This document shows, piece by piece, positions 35,716 to 50,300 of a DNA stretch of 64,000 nucleotides. Numbering within the stretch: the stretch's first letter is position 1; every line of letters begins with the position of its first letter. Under the pieces are notes generated by a model that had not been told where the DNA came from, searched no databases, and saw only the letters and a program-made list of their open reading frames with translations. The stretch spans positions 712,001 through 776,000 of the forward strand of contig JASJOG010000068.1 of NCBI GenBank assembly GCA_030142905.1, in the 5' to 3' direction. This DNA comes from Heliopora coerulea. Lineage: Eukaryota > Cnidaria > Anthozoa > Scleralcyonacea > Helioporidae. Both the position numbers and the translations under genes were made by a program.

Positions 35716-37894
35716 ACATAAATTATGCCCACGCTATTTGCTTCGATCTTCGATATCCGTCGGATTCATAAAGATCGGTTTCTTCAATTATTATATTCCC
35801 TTCTGTCAAATGCCAAAGGTAGTGCGGTTGAGATAACAGATACAGAAGCTACTAACGACGTTCTTTAGTTCAAATGCCACTAATGTGGCCGCATTGACAT
35901 CACGTCCAATCCATCAACGAGACCGAACTAAATTCTTATCTCATGAACCTAACCGCTATGATAAAATACCTGGAGTGGTACGATGTCTTCAGATAAAACT
36001 ATCTAAACCACGGACAGTGAAATAAGGAGTGGCTGACATAAGTGTTAGGTGTTCTAAAATAGTTTATTTTGGAATGTAAATGCTGTAAATCAGTGATTTA
36101 GTTCCTCCCAATTGTCCGGCAAAGAGAACAGGTACGAAGTCGTTCCGAAATCATACGAACATACCTTAAAGAGAAATGAGCGAGAAGAATGGAAACTTTT
36201 CGAAAGACTTTGAACTAGATTTTTTAATGATGACTAACTAATTGTTCTCTTTGACGGAATTTTGTGCAAAACTAAGATGAGTAGATATGAGGAATGCCTG
36301 AAGCCATACTTAAATATAAATGAGTAAGGTATACGGCTACCTGAAACACAAAAAAATTAGACGAGTTTCAAAAAATAAGGAAGAAACGAACCAAATTCCA
36401 TGTATTAAATTCCCTTGTAACCTAGAATTTTTTGAACATGATTATTACAAAAATGCATGCTGTCGCTAGTTATAGCCGAAAACGCTTGAAGATGGGACTA
36501 ATTCTACTTTTTATGCAACGCTTGTGTAAAAATAGTCGTTAAATAACATCCCGTTTGACTTTATCTTCACGTATACGAGTCCATTCAACGAACACCTCCC
36601 TCGCCCACTGAGACTCTTACGCGCATGCACACGCCCGCGATCACCGATGTGTACTAGCACGTACACACAAGCACACGAACAAATTTAAATCAATGACTAT
36701 GCGGAGTAAATGACAAAATACTTGCCTTAACCCTTAAGAGGTGCGAGCTCTCCCTTTGACGAGTAAAATCGTTTGACGTTAGCCAGAGTAAAATAATAGA
36801 AGCGTTATGCCCCCGGGAAAGAGTTAATAAACCTTGTTATAATCTTTTCGTGGCACGAGCTCTCCCTTTGACGAGTGAAATAATCTGGCGTTAGTCAGAT
36901 TAAAATAGTAGATGTTTAATGCCACAGGGAAAGAGTTAAACCTTTTTGATATTTTGACCATTTTTAAGGCAAAAAAAAACCTGCAAATGATTTTTCATTC
37001 AAATATGTAACAATTGTTTTCTTAAATAAACTTTGTTTTCTTCAATAAATGATATTTAACTGATGAGAAATTTATAAAATGTATTCTTATAAGAATAATG
37101 TTTTAAAATGTCAATAAGTTCTAAAATTTGGATATGAATATGTATAGAAATTTTAACATTATAGGAATTAAATGTGTAAGCTGTTTGTCTAAGGTGCGAC
37201 TTGGTTGGCACTAGTAAGTATTAATTTTTACAAATGTAATCTTTAGTTTCCCAGCTGCTTTTATGTAACTGACTTGACCTCTTCAAACCTAAATTTATTT
37301 TTTACAAAATTGAATCTTTAGTTTCCTTACCACTTTTACAACTAATTTATAATTGAAACTATAGAACTTTGCATGGCTATCAAAATTGCCTTGTGTGATA
37401 TATTATAAACTGATTCACAGCAAAGGTTTCTTCGCATTTATGTTGAGATGCGGAGATTTAACGATGTCTAGGACTAGAATGGCGGTGAGGAAGAAAGCTT
37501 ATGTTTTAGCTTTGAACAAAGCTGCGCCGTAATTTTAAATATTCTTAAACGCTTTGAGAAACTTTGGCCAAATGTTTGACTTAAAAACAACTCAACGCGT
37601 TCTGGATTATAAGTTGTTTACACTGCTTACGCTGTATTCTGTTTATTTACTATTGTAAGGACAAGTTGTCGGTAATGTTCTCGCGTGTCTGGTTTAGTCA
37701 GCACGACGATACCTTTGCTGTTAATCAATGTACACGTGATTTCCATGACATATTTGAGAAATTGCAACACGATATTAATGCAATAGCTCAGTGAAGGTTG
37801 TTTAGCGAAAACTGAGCAATTTTTACATCGCAATACAAATTTTAACCCTATTAGAACTAGTCTACCTGAAACTAAAATCGAAAGGTTGTAAGTT
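35716..37894. other. Spacer downstream of the pogo-like element to B'
   Basis: Shared with units 1 and 3. It contains two copies of the 112-bp repeat (about 36740-36930, cores at 36748 and 36860), AT-rich DNA, and the candidate polyadenylation signal of B' (TTTATT at 37642-37647, AATAAA on the minus strand). Confidence 0.5.
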
Positions 37895-40776
37895 TCATGC
37901 AATATAAACAAAACCAATTGGAAATGTTTGTTGTTTCCACACCCAAACCTTTTCGCCAGTAGCTTGATCACATTCTTTAACCAATACTTGATGGGTGTAT
38001 TTAATTTGTCGACAATTAGTTAGACTGCACGTTTTGCATTCTGCTACTGCCAGCGCTCTCGGTTTTCTTGATGGATCTACGTGTTCCTTCCAGTACCAAG
38101 GACATTTTGTAGTCCCTGCATTTTGAGTGTTTACACTTGATCCAAGTTGTGCTAAGCTGACACCAAACTTTGGTTTGAATTTTTTTAAAAATAAGAAATT
38201 TTTTCTGTAGTATTTAACGTTGTTTCGCTTTTTTGCGTTGGATCTGTCACATTTTTTCCCTTGAAGTGAAAGGCCGTCACTTATAACCAGCAGCGATACG
38301 AAGAGCATGGGAAACTGGAAAACAAAACAGACTAAAATGTGAGCAACAGGTTTACCAGGTGGAAATCGTAACCTTGTCAAGAATATTAATGCCCAGCATA
38401 GAATACGGAGAATAGCCATTCACACAATAGAGTACAAAAATATTTAAGAGAATCTGATATTTAATACTAAATATATATTTGATATGTGATACAAAAATAA
38501 TTTATAGAATTTTATACTGCTTACTACTTTCATAAGTTTGACACTTGTTTGATACACTTCGTTTTGACACTTTCATAGGTTTGATTATTGTTTGATAAAC
38601 TGACTTCGTTTTAACACTTTGATTAGTTTGATACTTGTTTAAAACATTGATTTTGTTTTTACACTTTCATAAGTTTGATTATTGTTTGATACACTGACTT
38701 CGTTTTGACACTTTCATAAGTTTGATATAATTACAATTTACAATTAGATTTGGAGCGGTAACACACCCTGATGATTATATCATTCTCGCTAAAATAGTCA
38801 TCAATAATTTTGTTTCTTACAAGTTCTTTGTTTCTTACAAGTTCTTGTTTCTTACAGGAACTTGTTTCGTACAAGGACGTTCCACTGGTAAGTCGATTTT
38901 CAGCAGCACTGAACTCTCAAGAGGGTTTTGCAAGTTCGTCATGGTAGCATGATTCAACATTGAAGACATTAGATTTTAATATTTTACCTATCCCATTAAA
39001 AGTAAAATTTTAAAGAATAAGCAGCAGAGAGAACGAAATTCGCCAGCCTAGTGTTTTAGCGTTGATGAGGAACTCTGCGTGCTTTCTTAAACGGCTTAAA
39101 AAACGAACCATTTTAAACGCTCACTGGCAAAGTAAAGTGTGAAAATTATATTTTCTGCTCTGGAAAAGTCAACGAGAGGTTTTTTGAAAACAGGAAACGT
39201 GTTTGTGTCACTTTCAAAATATCTTTCGAACATATCGAAGTTCCTGGATGCATGTAATTGTTATGCGTGGAGGTGCCAGCGCTTATTTGACTTGAATGAG
39301 TCTTACTAGCTTAACTTACAACGTTTAATTCATGCAAATAACCCAGCTGATTCTTTTACTACTTTTAACTTTATTAGAAATTAGGATGACTCTTGTAAAA
39401 TGAGACTTTTGCTGGGAGGATTGAGTTGCGTTTTGATCGCAGTTTGGCTTTAATAATCAATCGCTTTGTTACAACTACAGTATTTAAATTGTTTAAAGGT
39501 AGAAAGGAGTTGATAAGTGAATAAATATTCTGACGGACGCAGCTTTGCGGCTTGCTATAATTTTGATTTTAATTATATTTATAATTATTGTTTTGATTTA
39601 TGTCTGTATACGAGGAGATGTTATTAATAAAGTTGATTTATCGTTTTTCAGCTCGTTCCCAATCAAGACTTATAAGCTTACTGGATACATCAATTTCATC
39701 AGGTTTTTACTACCTAACTTTTACTATTTACGATGACCACTATTATCATGAATTTTTCCTCATCGTAAGTTTAACCCATCATGTCAACTTCTCCTGTGGG
39801 AGGAAACCGCAAGAGCCAGAAAAAGCCCGCTACTTTCGACAGAGAGTTGATGAACTCAATTTCGCATGCGATCAAACATCAGATCTCATTGACGTGTGAG
39901 CAGCGCAGGGAACACGCGAGGAACTTGGGTGAAAATAAATGCAGTGCTGGCTATTTTCATCGGTTCCGTGCGTGTCCACCTCTAAGTTAGTTCCTCATAA
40001 ATCCCTTACAACTAGGACGCCAGCATTGTAATTGTGATACGAATGCATCTCAATAACTATGTTTACAGTCTATTTTAGTGATGTAGGCCATTTTAGCCGA
40101 GTAAGTCGAGCGAAAAGGAAGCGTAAATTAAGATGATTCTGTATCCGGTGCACAAATGCTAATTAGAGTGACGTTTATTTTGTTTTTTCTTTATAAATTA
40201 TTGACGAGTATTTTAATATTATGTTATAAGTGTCAATCGTACGAATTCTGTAATTTCTATCCACCAGATTAAAATAGGCGAGTGTACTTTAATGCTATGT
40301 GGTGTGACGTTGCTTGATGCAACGCATGGCAAGAACGTTCGTGAACGTAAAATAGACGCGGTGAACGAGTTCGGCCCTACCCGTCATTCGTAACGAATTA
40401 AGCCAAAATTTAAAAGCAGTCTTTGACCCGTGGGGGTTATGGATCACGTTTATCTTGGTTATTTATCCTGCCTGACTTATGATTCTATGCTTGTACCCGA
40501 AAAAGTCGCTTATTAGGTGACTTATGATACGAGATAAAATCCAGTGTCAGTATTTGGTTATAGAATTTATCAGAACCTCTCAATGAGAAAGTATTTTATA
40601 GCACCGTCATCAAATTTACTTTAATTTAAAATATACAGATGGGCTTGGAATCAAAATATTCTTGAAATTCATACGCACCTGGAATGGTTGTAAGCTAGAA
40701 AACAACAAGTGAGTGAATGAATCATTTTACGTGCACTTTTGGTACTTACGAAAAATTTTCCAGATCCTTTGCGCAT
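37895..40776 (-). CDS. IL-17-like secreted cytokine, gene B' (two exons)
   Basis: Exon 1 is 40776-40750 (MRKGSGKFF, GTAAGT donor). Exon 2 is 38314-37895 after the acceptor TTTTGTTTTCCAG. Phase 0, 148 aa. The longer open frame reaching 38419 is intronic upstream of the acceptor. The signal peptide has a basic start (MRKG) and a hydrophobic core from F8 to I20. Mature cysteines at 31, 80, 102, 105, 110 and 124 match gene B one-for-one. The core reads C-P-W-Y-W-K-E-H-V-D, then R-K-P-R-A-L-A-V-A-E-C-K-T-C, and ends I-G-F-V-Y-I-A. Identity to the plus-strand genes is high in the C-terminal 75 residues and low before them, so plus and minus genes are older paralogues than the three units. It lies tail-to-tail with gene B. 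Confidence 0.8.
38315..40749 (-). other. Intron of B' with minisatellite
   Basis: A 2435-bp intron. The 47-bp minisatellite occupies about 38529-38735 and GTTTCTTACAAGTTCTT repeats lie at 38813-38860. Antisense frames at 39600-39990 are shared with units 1 and 3 but unrecognised. Confidence 0.55.
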
Positions 40777-40880
40777 CTTGTTAATCTGTAGCGTTAGGCA
40801 GTTTGATCAAACCGGAGTGTTCTTGTGCTTACTTAGCAATAAAGTTTAAATTTTGTTGGGTCGACGAGGGAATTCACCCG

Positions 40881-40888
40881 CTTTTATA
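40881..40888 (-). promoter_or_regulatory. TATA box of B'
   Basis: TATAAAAG on the minus strand, 112 nt upstream of the B' ATG. Confidence 0.6.
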
Positions 40889-41118
40889 ATGTTGACATTT
40901 CCTCTGACGTATGACTGGTCGGTGAGGTATACATATCTCAGAAACCAGTAGTTTTACTGGGGAAGGGACATAATTGTTCAAGCACTGTGTCCAAGAGGTC
41001 TTAAAATCGACATAATTGGAAATTAAAATTACGGTTGGTTATTGTAGGTGTTAATGGTAGGACTTGCAATTGAATACATCACTGGAGATGGATTAAGAAC
41101 TCAACTCCTACTCAAAGT

Positions 41119-44100
41119 AGAGAATTTCCTTAAAGAGGTCTTTGATGGAACTGTTTCCTTTAAATGTTGTAAAATGTAAATAAACTTCTGGGAGAAACCT
41201 TTCTTCTTTATTAGAATTTCTTCATATGTTACATTTCCAGTTCTTATCTTCAGTGTTCCAAATTTTTAGACTTTAACCTGACAATTTCACTATTGTTCAA
41301 AGAACAAAGAAACTTAATAACGCCAGTAAAAAGTGTTCTTCTTTCTCCTCTAGAAGGCGCTAATTCACTGTGGGAGATTTAAAACGTGGGAGGAAAGATG
41401 TTGAACTCCTTCTACATGGCAAATATGTTTTAAAATTTTCTTGAATTTATTGACTCCTTGGCAATTTTCAGTTATTACAGTAATTTTTCTTTTGCAATAT
41501 CACATTTTGATGATGTGTCATGTAAAACATTCCTCACTTGAAAATAACAGAATGGTTAACTCGCTTATACTATTCTTGAGAAATTCAATAATAACCTATA
41601 TATAGAGAACACTTCCTTGGTCTGTTATGGGAAGACGATGGTCCATTACATTAAGTAAACTGTATTTATGTGTAACTTTTTATTATCGACCACGAGAAGT
41701 TCGAATCGTTATTCCGTCTGTGAGGACACTTAGAGTGGTTAATATGCAGAAGTGCTTTCCGAATTTGAATGTTCCCATATATCACCAGGAGTCTGAACTC
41801 AGCAAGCTAAAACCTTCGATGATGTAAAAACAACTCAGATTGGCTTGTAGGTGTATACTGATTGAAACAAGGGCAATCAAAGACCCAGGAGGAAAACGTA
41901 ATCTTCTCGTGAAAATAGCTGCCCTGCGAGTAGTTTCGTTCAGATCAGTTGGTGAAAGATTTTTTTTTAAAGTAGAGGTATATTTAAAATTGATTGTTTT
42001 CTGCAAAAGATAGAATAATTAAAACAAGCAGTTCAGCCGCGACTAAGTGTTCGAGTTTTGTTGAATAACATTAGCTAACACTTGGTGGTCTAACAATGTC
42101 AGCTAGATGAAAGTTTGCTTTCGGTGAAACACTTTGCCCAACTAATAATAAGGTGCAAGAAACGTTGGATCGTCTGGGCGTTTTTCTAACATTGCGAGCT
42201 CACAATATTGACCAATGTTGTGCGACGATTCAAGAACGTTTTGGTCCGATTTTAGTACAGCACGTGCTATTTGAATATTGAACACAATGGAGACTTTCTC
42301 TCGTTGTATGCACCTTTTTTAACATGATTGTTTTAAAATTGATTTTTATTATAAAAGATCGCATAAGTAGTCGATATTCAAGCTGATTTTATATCTTAAA
42401 TACCTTGTCTTGGCCGAAATTGTAACCGGAACGTTTTGTCACCAAGATGCTGATGTGTATACCTCGAATTCACGACGGAGTTTGCTGGGTTTTTTCTCGA
42501 CTTCCGGAGTTGAGGGGGTGTTTAAAATAGGGCGATCTAACACCGAAACTTGCTAATGGTAGTTCTTATTTACATGCAACCAGTGCGGTGATGAATTATA
42601 GCATAGTCATGGAGTGCTCTTCTTCTGTGGCCTTAGCAAAAAAAATTTAATCACTGAAATGTTAGTTTTAGGATTTTAGTTGTCGTGAATTAGGCTCTAT
42701 TATCGTATACTATTGCTTGTTCTGATGTGCACGTTTCTAGTCACAAGAATGTTTAGGAGGCACGGCAAGATTCGCGTGACAAACAAGCATTGTACTCTTA
42801 AGATCGAGTTAATTACATACTTCAGGAAGCAGAATGGTAAGTGGCAATCGTAATAGGTAGAGGGAACATTATAAGTTTGCACTTGTCATTCACTTACATA
42901 TATATATGGAAAAATAATCATAGATCGCAGTCGACTGGAAGTGTTCGGGTCAGTCTATAAATCGATTTGAGTTTACACTAGTTTGCAGTAAGTGTCTGGC
43001 CGGACTCAACCAAACCTACAGAAACATCCGACCTACATCATTTGTGTTTAACTTTACCTGAGTCTAAAACTAAACTAAATCGATTGTTCTTCGCAAGTTC
43101 ATCATGGGAGTCTTCCACAGCTGTGATAAGCTTCTGTTTTGAGGAGGAAACATTTCGTGGCCAAAGTAACGTGTCGAACCTAGTTCACGCTAGCCGACAT
43201 TATGACTTAACAATTGGGTCACGCAGATGGAAAAGACACCCAGTTTCTCTCCATCTATCGATAGCGTGTGTGAAGTTGGCAACGTAAGGACTTTATAATC
43301 ACGTGAAAATAACAACATAAGGAAAAAATTGATCGTTTCCTTTGTGAAGATGACGTTCTCGACCATAAGTCATCATGTCACCAGGGTGAACCAGTCCTTA
43401 CAACAAAAATTGGTGTTCTAGAAAATAGAAATGATGTTATGATTGAAAAGTTTACAATTAGTTATTTTTTTAACTGATTAATGGGCAGGGGAAATCCGCT
43501 ATACAGGTAAAATCATCTGGCGTTAGCCCGAGTAAAATAACAAAGTGTGCCCTTGTCCCTAAATGGGTCAATCTCAATGTGAAACAACGTGCAACACGAA
43601 AGATTTAAAGATTTAAGATATGGTAAAATACCCGTACGTCAGTTAAGCCCTTCCGAATTTTTAACATCGAATCAATGAAATACGATCTTTTTATTATTGT
43701 TTTGGTTAGTACATGGTAAGGCAACGCCATAGAAAGCTTTTAATGCATTCAAATGCTATCACAGAATTTAATGTAGTAATTACGAAATGCTTGAGTTTCG
43801 TACGTTTGTGGTGTTTTGAGCCATTTGCATTCTTGCAAAGTGTCTGTTACTGCCCATGCCTTCGGCTCGGTTTTAATCGCTGTCATAGTGATTTATCTTG
43901 TGGATGCATTTTTTCAATTCATCTCTTCAAAGATAATCCTGATCAAAAAACTCAAATGTCAATAATGCTCAGAAGTTATTTCAAATTACGCTATTACTCA
44001 TTTAGAACAAACGAAGTATTGTATGGCAAGTTCTATCGGCTATTAATGCAATGCAAAGACAGTTTGGGATGAAGGTTTTAATATTCTAGCTATAATTTTA

Positions 44101-47100
44101 AATAATTGCCGTGGGCCATTAGACGAGCAACAGCACTAATCTTGCAATTGAGGTTCTTTGGGCTATCTATGTGTTTTAATACCAGCAAAATTCTCGATTT
44201 GAGGATTTCGATATGTCGAAATAATTTTGAGCGCCTGTAATCGTATGGTCAGCGGCGGGCAGAACGTCCCTCATTGCATGCTGAAGATCAGTTTGTTCGT
44301 CAGTGTTAGTTAAGCGTCTTGTAATGTCCAACTCAACTTTATTCGTGAATATAAGTATTCATCAAGGTCACGAACGATTTAGTGATATTTCAAGAGGAAG
44401 ACAGTGTTCTTTTATGAGTTTCACGGCCATGTTGTTTACTCAATCACTGGAAGTTCGTCCGTAGACGACCCACACAGTCGACCAGATCCTCACACATGGA
44501 GACCTCATGTACCTAAAGACTCTTGAAAACGAACTCACCCAGATTTAGTGACGTTGTCTGTTAACTTGGATATACTTACCTCGCAGCATTTCACTTTCTG
44601 TAAGAAATAGTTAGTTATATCGTTCCTAAAGCACACAATCGCACCTTTCCTTTTTTCGGGTGCAAGTGTCAAGGACAAGGACTATTTCGACTATTTAGCA
44701 AAAGTTTGTATAGCTATATTATCATCGCTGTGGAAAAATTTAAATTAATTATGAAGTTTAACAAAGACCTAGCCTCTCATTGCAATAAACGCAACATCGC
44801 TGGGGCGTTAAATAATAAAATGTGACAATGAGAATGTCTGTTCTAGAGCGAGTTAATCCCTTTATCGACAAGTATTTGTACGCATCGTTGAGAATGGTGG
44901 CCACCCTGTTCAATTTGATTAATCTTATTTTCTCTATTTACTTCTTTCTATTTTTCCAACAATGATGTCGTCCTTGGAGAAAACATGCTTATTCAAAAAG
45001 ATCAACCCCTAATTCTTTCAAGACGACTTCTTTCCCACATTCTTTGTTTTGACATCTTGATCTTTTTTTATCACTTTCGAGTGCCTCACATCCTCTCACG
45101 TCCAACTTTGTCTCAAACGCCAAATTATATTAATCTAGCTCAAAATCGTAATATAAAGTTCATAGATCTTGTTAAAATTTCATTATCTTTCTTGTTTCAT
45201 GTTACTGCATTTATATGAGCTAAACGTCATTTCTTCGATGAACATTACCATCCCCTTTCTTTCTCCCTGTTTATATTGCTGGGTTTTAAGATGGTTTTGG
45301 TTATACATCGTTCGAAAAGTAATACTCAAAGCTCTATTATAAAATACATTACGGGATTTAAGAGCCATAAGAGTCCGGGAACTGCCGAAGCTTGCTTGGT
45401 AAGAAAATGGGCTTTCGAGCGGGGGCTCTTCAGCTTCCAGTCCGTTCCTCGAAACGTCAGTTTCCTGTTTAGTACGTTTTGGCTGTTCCTTGACCTTCCT
45501 GGCTTAGCTTTGTACACATTGTTCATCACTGCTGACTCACCATCTATTTTTATATTATTGGATATAACCTTCTTCCAGAGGTAGCTTACTGAAAAAGGTT
45601 GCGAGACTCTCCATTGATGAGGAAGTTGATTCATTTGAATTTAGTCACTTGCTGTGCTTACTCCAGTAAATTACAGAACAGAGTTCACAAAATCACGTAT
45701 GGCGTGTGAGCGTTTGCTTCCCAAGAAATTCATCAGATGAGTCTTATTTCGTATTGCTTTATTAAGTTTTGGGCGGACCATTTACATCTCACACTTTCAG
45801 TTGAATCTTTTATGGATTTTTCCTCGAAATACCATAAAAGACTACGAATTTTGCTTTGAGCAGCTGATTTTCGAGCGGCATATACTCCGCTGCCGATGAG
45901 TTAGAATTGCCACAGATCGCAGCGAAAAGTAACATATTAAAATTAAAATGTTCTTGGACCAAATGGTGTAATTGTTGAATTCAATCCAAAACCCTAGTAA
46001 CGTATGAAGAACCCTTTATATTTTTTATGAGTTGAATTCAGTCACCTAGAAACATGTGAGAATGCTTTTTTTTCCGACAAACCAAACGATTCTGGTCGTT
46101 CTAACAATCGAATGATGGAGCCGTTATCGACGGAACAAGTATAGGACCGTCTTTTTCAATGATTCGACGTTCCACGGTAAAATAAAGTGCCAATTCTTTA
46201 CTTTTAATGATCTATTTACCAAGTTAACTGAATTTGAATTAATCTTGTGGCTCTTTGGAAAAAAGCACGGAATGTTAAATTGATTAAAAGTCCGTAAAGA
46301 ACGAGGAAGTGTGGCTTAAATGTGCTACATGCAGCTTATTACTTAATTTGCTAAAAATATTACCAAACAGTCTATCACTCCGTTCTTTTCTCATTCAAGA
46401 AAAAATCACATATAGAAACATTCTTTTTCGTGTAGGAAAGGAATCGATGAATGACACTGGGGAGAATCTTTAAAAGATATTCCGTCAGGGTTTTTGTAAC
46501 TTTTATCCTCCTTACAAAAGGAATTATAAGAAGGGCAGCTTCTGGAGGAATAAGGAAGAAGACTTTGTTGTTGGTACTAAGCTTCTTTGTTTTTTCATGC
46601 AATGATATTCCAAATATTCGAAAACAATTTCAATATATATTGCCGTAATATTAAACACTGAAGGTTATTCGTGGCAGGCTTGGGCTGGCCATTGCTCCAT
46701 TTTGCCCTATAGAAAATTGACTGACATTTTTTTCCATTGTACCATGGACCAATGGCCAGTCCAAGTCTCATTACTGGAAAGTTAACTTGCAAAGAGTCTT
46801 AGTAAAGTTGAGGGATTATTCCTACTGGTATTTGAAACATTTCACAATTTTACAACAGGGTTGCATCATGTTTGCAAAGAGTCTTGAGTAAGGGGGAAAG
46901 TTTATCCTACTAGGATTCAAAACATTTTACGGGCTTACGGCTTGATTGCATGAAGATTGCATAATAGATCTCTTGAGAAGTCTTTTAAATTTTGAGTAGG
47001 CGTTGACCTAAGCCTCTTATACTTTATTCCGGGACTTAACTTTAACCTCGAACATAAACAACTATTTCAAACTTTACAAGTGGATGAATATTACCGTCTC

Positions 47101-47233
47101 TTTCATTTACGACACCGCGTTGTTGCAATTATACCTCTTCCTTCACGAAAACTAACGTCTGGATATGCATACTTTGGAAACCAAAAATACGTCCGGTCCG
47201 GCAAAAGATCCCATTGCAACGATGGACTATTAG
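41119..47233. other. Head-to-head region between B' and C
   Basis: This is the spacer between the divergent promoters of B' and C. It repeats unit-1 sequence 1-6200 with small changes. No gene is recognised; short frames at 41627-41827 and 43713-44072 have no family resemblance. Confidence 0.45.
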
Positions 47234-47241
47234 TATATAAG
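47234..47241 (+). promoter_or_regulatory. TATA box of gene C
   Basis: TATATAAG 79 nt before the gene C ATG, as in A and B. Confidence 0.65.
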
Positions 47242-47312
47242 CGAGACAAACAGAAAAACATCCATGTGTAATCTAAGACTGCTCATAGACACGGCAGCAA
47301 CTGATTGATAAG

Positions 47313-50300
47313 ATGTGTGCCACAGTCGCAAAATTTCTGGTAAATAATTTTTTAATCCCAATTTGGTGTCACCGAGATTAAAGTCATTTTAGTTTAGTAC
47401 TACTTTAACGTTTTTTTTAGTTTTCAATGTTTATATTTTATGTAAAATACGGAGAAACTAGACAAAAGTAATATAACATCATTTTAACAAACTTGAGTGA
47501 ACAGATATTACCAAAAGATTTTACTTTCCTTGATATATATGTATATTTCATTAACTGTGCTTGTCATATTTAACGTTGTCGAACTTAACGTTTGCGTGCA
47601 TTAAAATCTGTTTATCGTCATTTTGTATGTGTCGGTTGGAATTTATTGTACGTGGAGACGAAGCCTTATCTTATATGAATTAATATTTTTTTCTTAATTC
47701 TACAATGTAATTTCATGTCAATTTCCAGTAAATTTATGAACCGCTAAGCGTTTGTCCTTGACTCGCGACTTAATCAGAGCATCAAAAATCTTACTAAGTC
47801 AATGGATGGAAAGCTTCCTGTAGTCCTTAAACATTCATAGGTTTGACCATAATTTCATCAACACTATAACGTCTTTCAAAGAAACAAATATTTTAATTCA
47901 TTTACTTAAATCAAATGTTTCAACCGTTTGATTACGTTAAGTAGCACACAATTTAATAAATGGTCTTCGAAATAAGAGCTGACTTCGGCAACTTGTGTAG
48001 GAAAATTAAAATTTTTTTCGACAAACTTTGATGCGCAAGTTTTCTCACTATAACCCTCCATATATATATTTCCGTTATCTACAGTACTGCTCAGAAATAA
48101 CCTAACAATAACCGCGTGCAAGACGCGGTCATTTTGCGGCTCGGCTGCGGTCACCTTGCGGTTCACCTGCGGTCACTTTGCGGCTCGGCTGCGGTCATCT
48201 TGCGGCTCGGCTGCGGTTGCCTTTGCGGTCAATCAAAACCGCGTCTCACGAGACGCAGAAGTTGGGACTCGATCGGTGACATACGCTATTTTCCGAAGTC
48301 ATGAGTCATCTACGGTAACTTCAAACGTGGTGACTATGGTAACTGTGTTCTGTGTTGCAAATGGGAAAACTTTCGGAATTCGCTAGGAATCGAATTGTTT
48401 CTCTGAAGTCTTCTGGTACATCGATCACTAAGATTAGGAATATTCTCGAAGAAGAAGGAATAAAAACATCACGACCAGCTATAAGTCTGTTCCTTTCACG
48501 GTATGAACGAAGTGGCAGTTTAGCTGATGTCAAACGTAGCGGAAGAAAGCCGATCTTAAGTGGCCGTGAAAGAGATTTTATCGATGATAAAATGAAAAAT
48601 AACGACGAGTTGACATCATCCGAATTAAAACACCTTTTGAGCGACAAGATAGGTGTAAATGTCTCAAGTTCCACCGTTCGACGTGTTAGACAAAACTTAG
48701 GGTGGAGGCGTGAGAAGGCAACATATTGCCAGCTCATTCGGGAACCCAACAAGATAAAACGGTTGTCCTTTTGTTGATTTCCTTGTTTTAAGTCGTATTT
48801 TACGATGGTTGACCATCCATGCGGTATAGAACAAAGACTGATTTATCGCTTGCTTGGCTAAAAAACGAATAAGTCATGTCATATCGACTATTTTGAAATC
48901 CCACTGAGGTTAATTAACATACATGCAAATATTGCTCGCTGAGAAGCGGCTGCGGACCAAAAGCTCACTTCTGGTTATTTTTTAATCTTTTTCCTATTTA
49001 AACGTCGAAAGATATAGCTGATTCTGTCTTTAAGCGTACTTTGCTAAGTAGTTTGCTACGTGCTGTTGACGATGGTTTGGAATCTCGTCTTGGTAACACG
49101 TATGACAAATTGAGTTTCACCGTTAATACCTGACTACTTTGAGATTTTACGATTATCTGGACTAAAATTCTTTCTTTTAAACGTTACATAGAGTATTTCT
49201 GTACTGCAAACGAGTCAGTCATGCCTTTAAAACTATTTTGAGATTCCGCCAAGGGAATCATTGTCAAGCTGTAGAATAGTTTATGAATCGCTAAACGTCG
49301 TATAGCGACTCATTACGAGATTCAGCGATGGCTGTGCGTTCCACCCGCCCGCAAACGCAGGAGAGACGCACATTGGACGCAGTATGGACGCAGTATGGAC
49401 GCAAACCGCACGCAGGACGGACGCAAAATGGACGCAGGACGGACGCAGGACGGACGCAGACGCACTGTTAGGTTGTTTCTAAGCAGTACTGTATTTGTTG
49501 CTTGAACCGGAAGTGAATATTTTTGAAAAATGACCGAGACGAAGTCGAGAGGGGATTGTTTAACGATATTCACTGAGCCTGAGGCAAATAATTGTTTTAG
49601 GATAATTACACAGGTGGTTATCTGAAGGAGTAGTAGTGAACGAGTTGTTATAAAAATTCCTCGGTAACATGCGTTCACTGTTTACTCACCTGGAGGTGAT
49701 TATCGAGAAATGTGACGTGAATTTTGGTCAATCGCCACACGGGATTTACGATAATCTCCGGTGCAATTATACTGAAAAATAATAGTTGAATTAAAGTTTC
49801 CTTGGTTAACTAAAGATCACACATAACACTTCAAGTAGTGTGAAGATCGTTTTATAAACATGTGACAACTGGCGACGAAAGGAAAGAGTCACATTTTAGA
49901 ATAGTAATAATACTGTTAAGAAACAAAAAGAAACCCAAAAAAAAAACCCGATTGTAAGTCGTACTTGGATTACCAATAGTCCATGTTTCGTCTTATAAGC
50001 AAATTTCAATGAACATAAGGCATTCCAATTTACCTCTTAGCTCTGAAGGAACTATAACTTTGGTTCCCGCGGCCTATTCTACAAATACCCTCCTCCTTCG
50101 GCCTTACCTCGGTCTTTCCATGCACTCACTGGTCATCCCTCTAAAGTTATGTTTATGCTTTGCCTATCTGGTGAATAATGAAATTTAGCAGATCTCACTA
50201 CGCTGCTATTATTGACGTCTCATTCGAGTTTTCGTGGTTATTTCTCCGTCATTTAAGTAATATGTGAAACTCGAAGAAGAGTGTTTGACCTTGTGATTAA

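Larger units (their letters stand above)
27341..41118. repeat. Segmental duplication unit 2 (genes B and B')
   Basis: Collinear with unit 1 from about 3511 and with unit 3 from about 44710, starting at GCTATATTATCATCGCTGTG. It lacks the first 3.5 kb of the unit and carries a 1995-bp pogo-like insertion. It joins unit 3 at 41119. Single-base and small-indel variants are shared mostly with unit 3, so units 2 and 3 look younger relative to each other than to unit 1. Confidence 0.8.

Noticed and set aside
38315..38419. N-terminal extension of the B' open frame (and 54816-54887 for C', 12497-12607 for A')
   Set aside because: It lies upstream of a good acceptor (TTTTGTTTTCCAG in B' and C', TTATCTTTTCCAG in A') and is intronic; the matching signal-peptide start is the nine-codon exon about 2.4 kb away.
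49322..49678. 118-codon minus-strand frame with repetitive R-P-S-C-V-R-type residues
   Set aside because: It is a translation of the GC-rich subterminal repeats of the Tc1-like element running into the intron.
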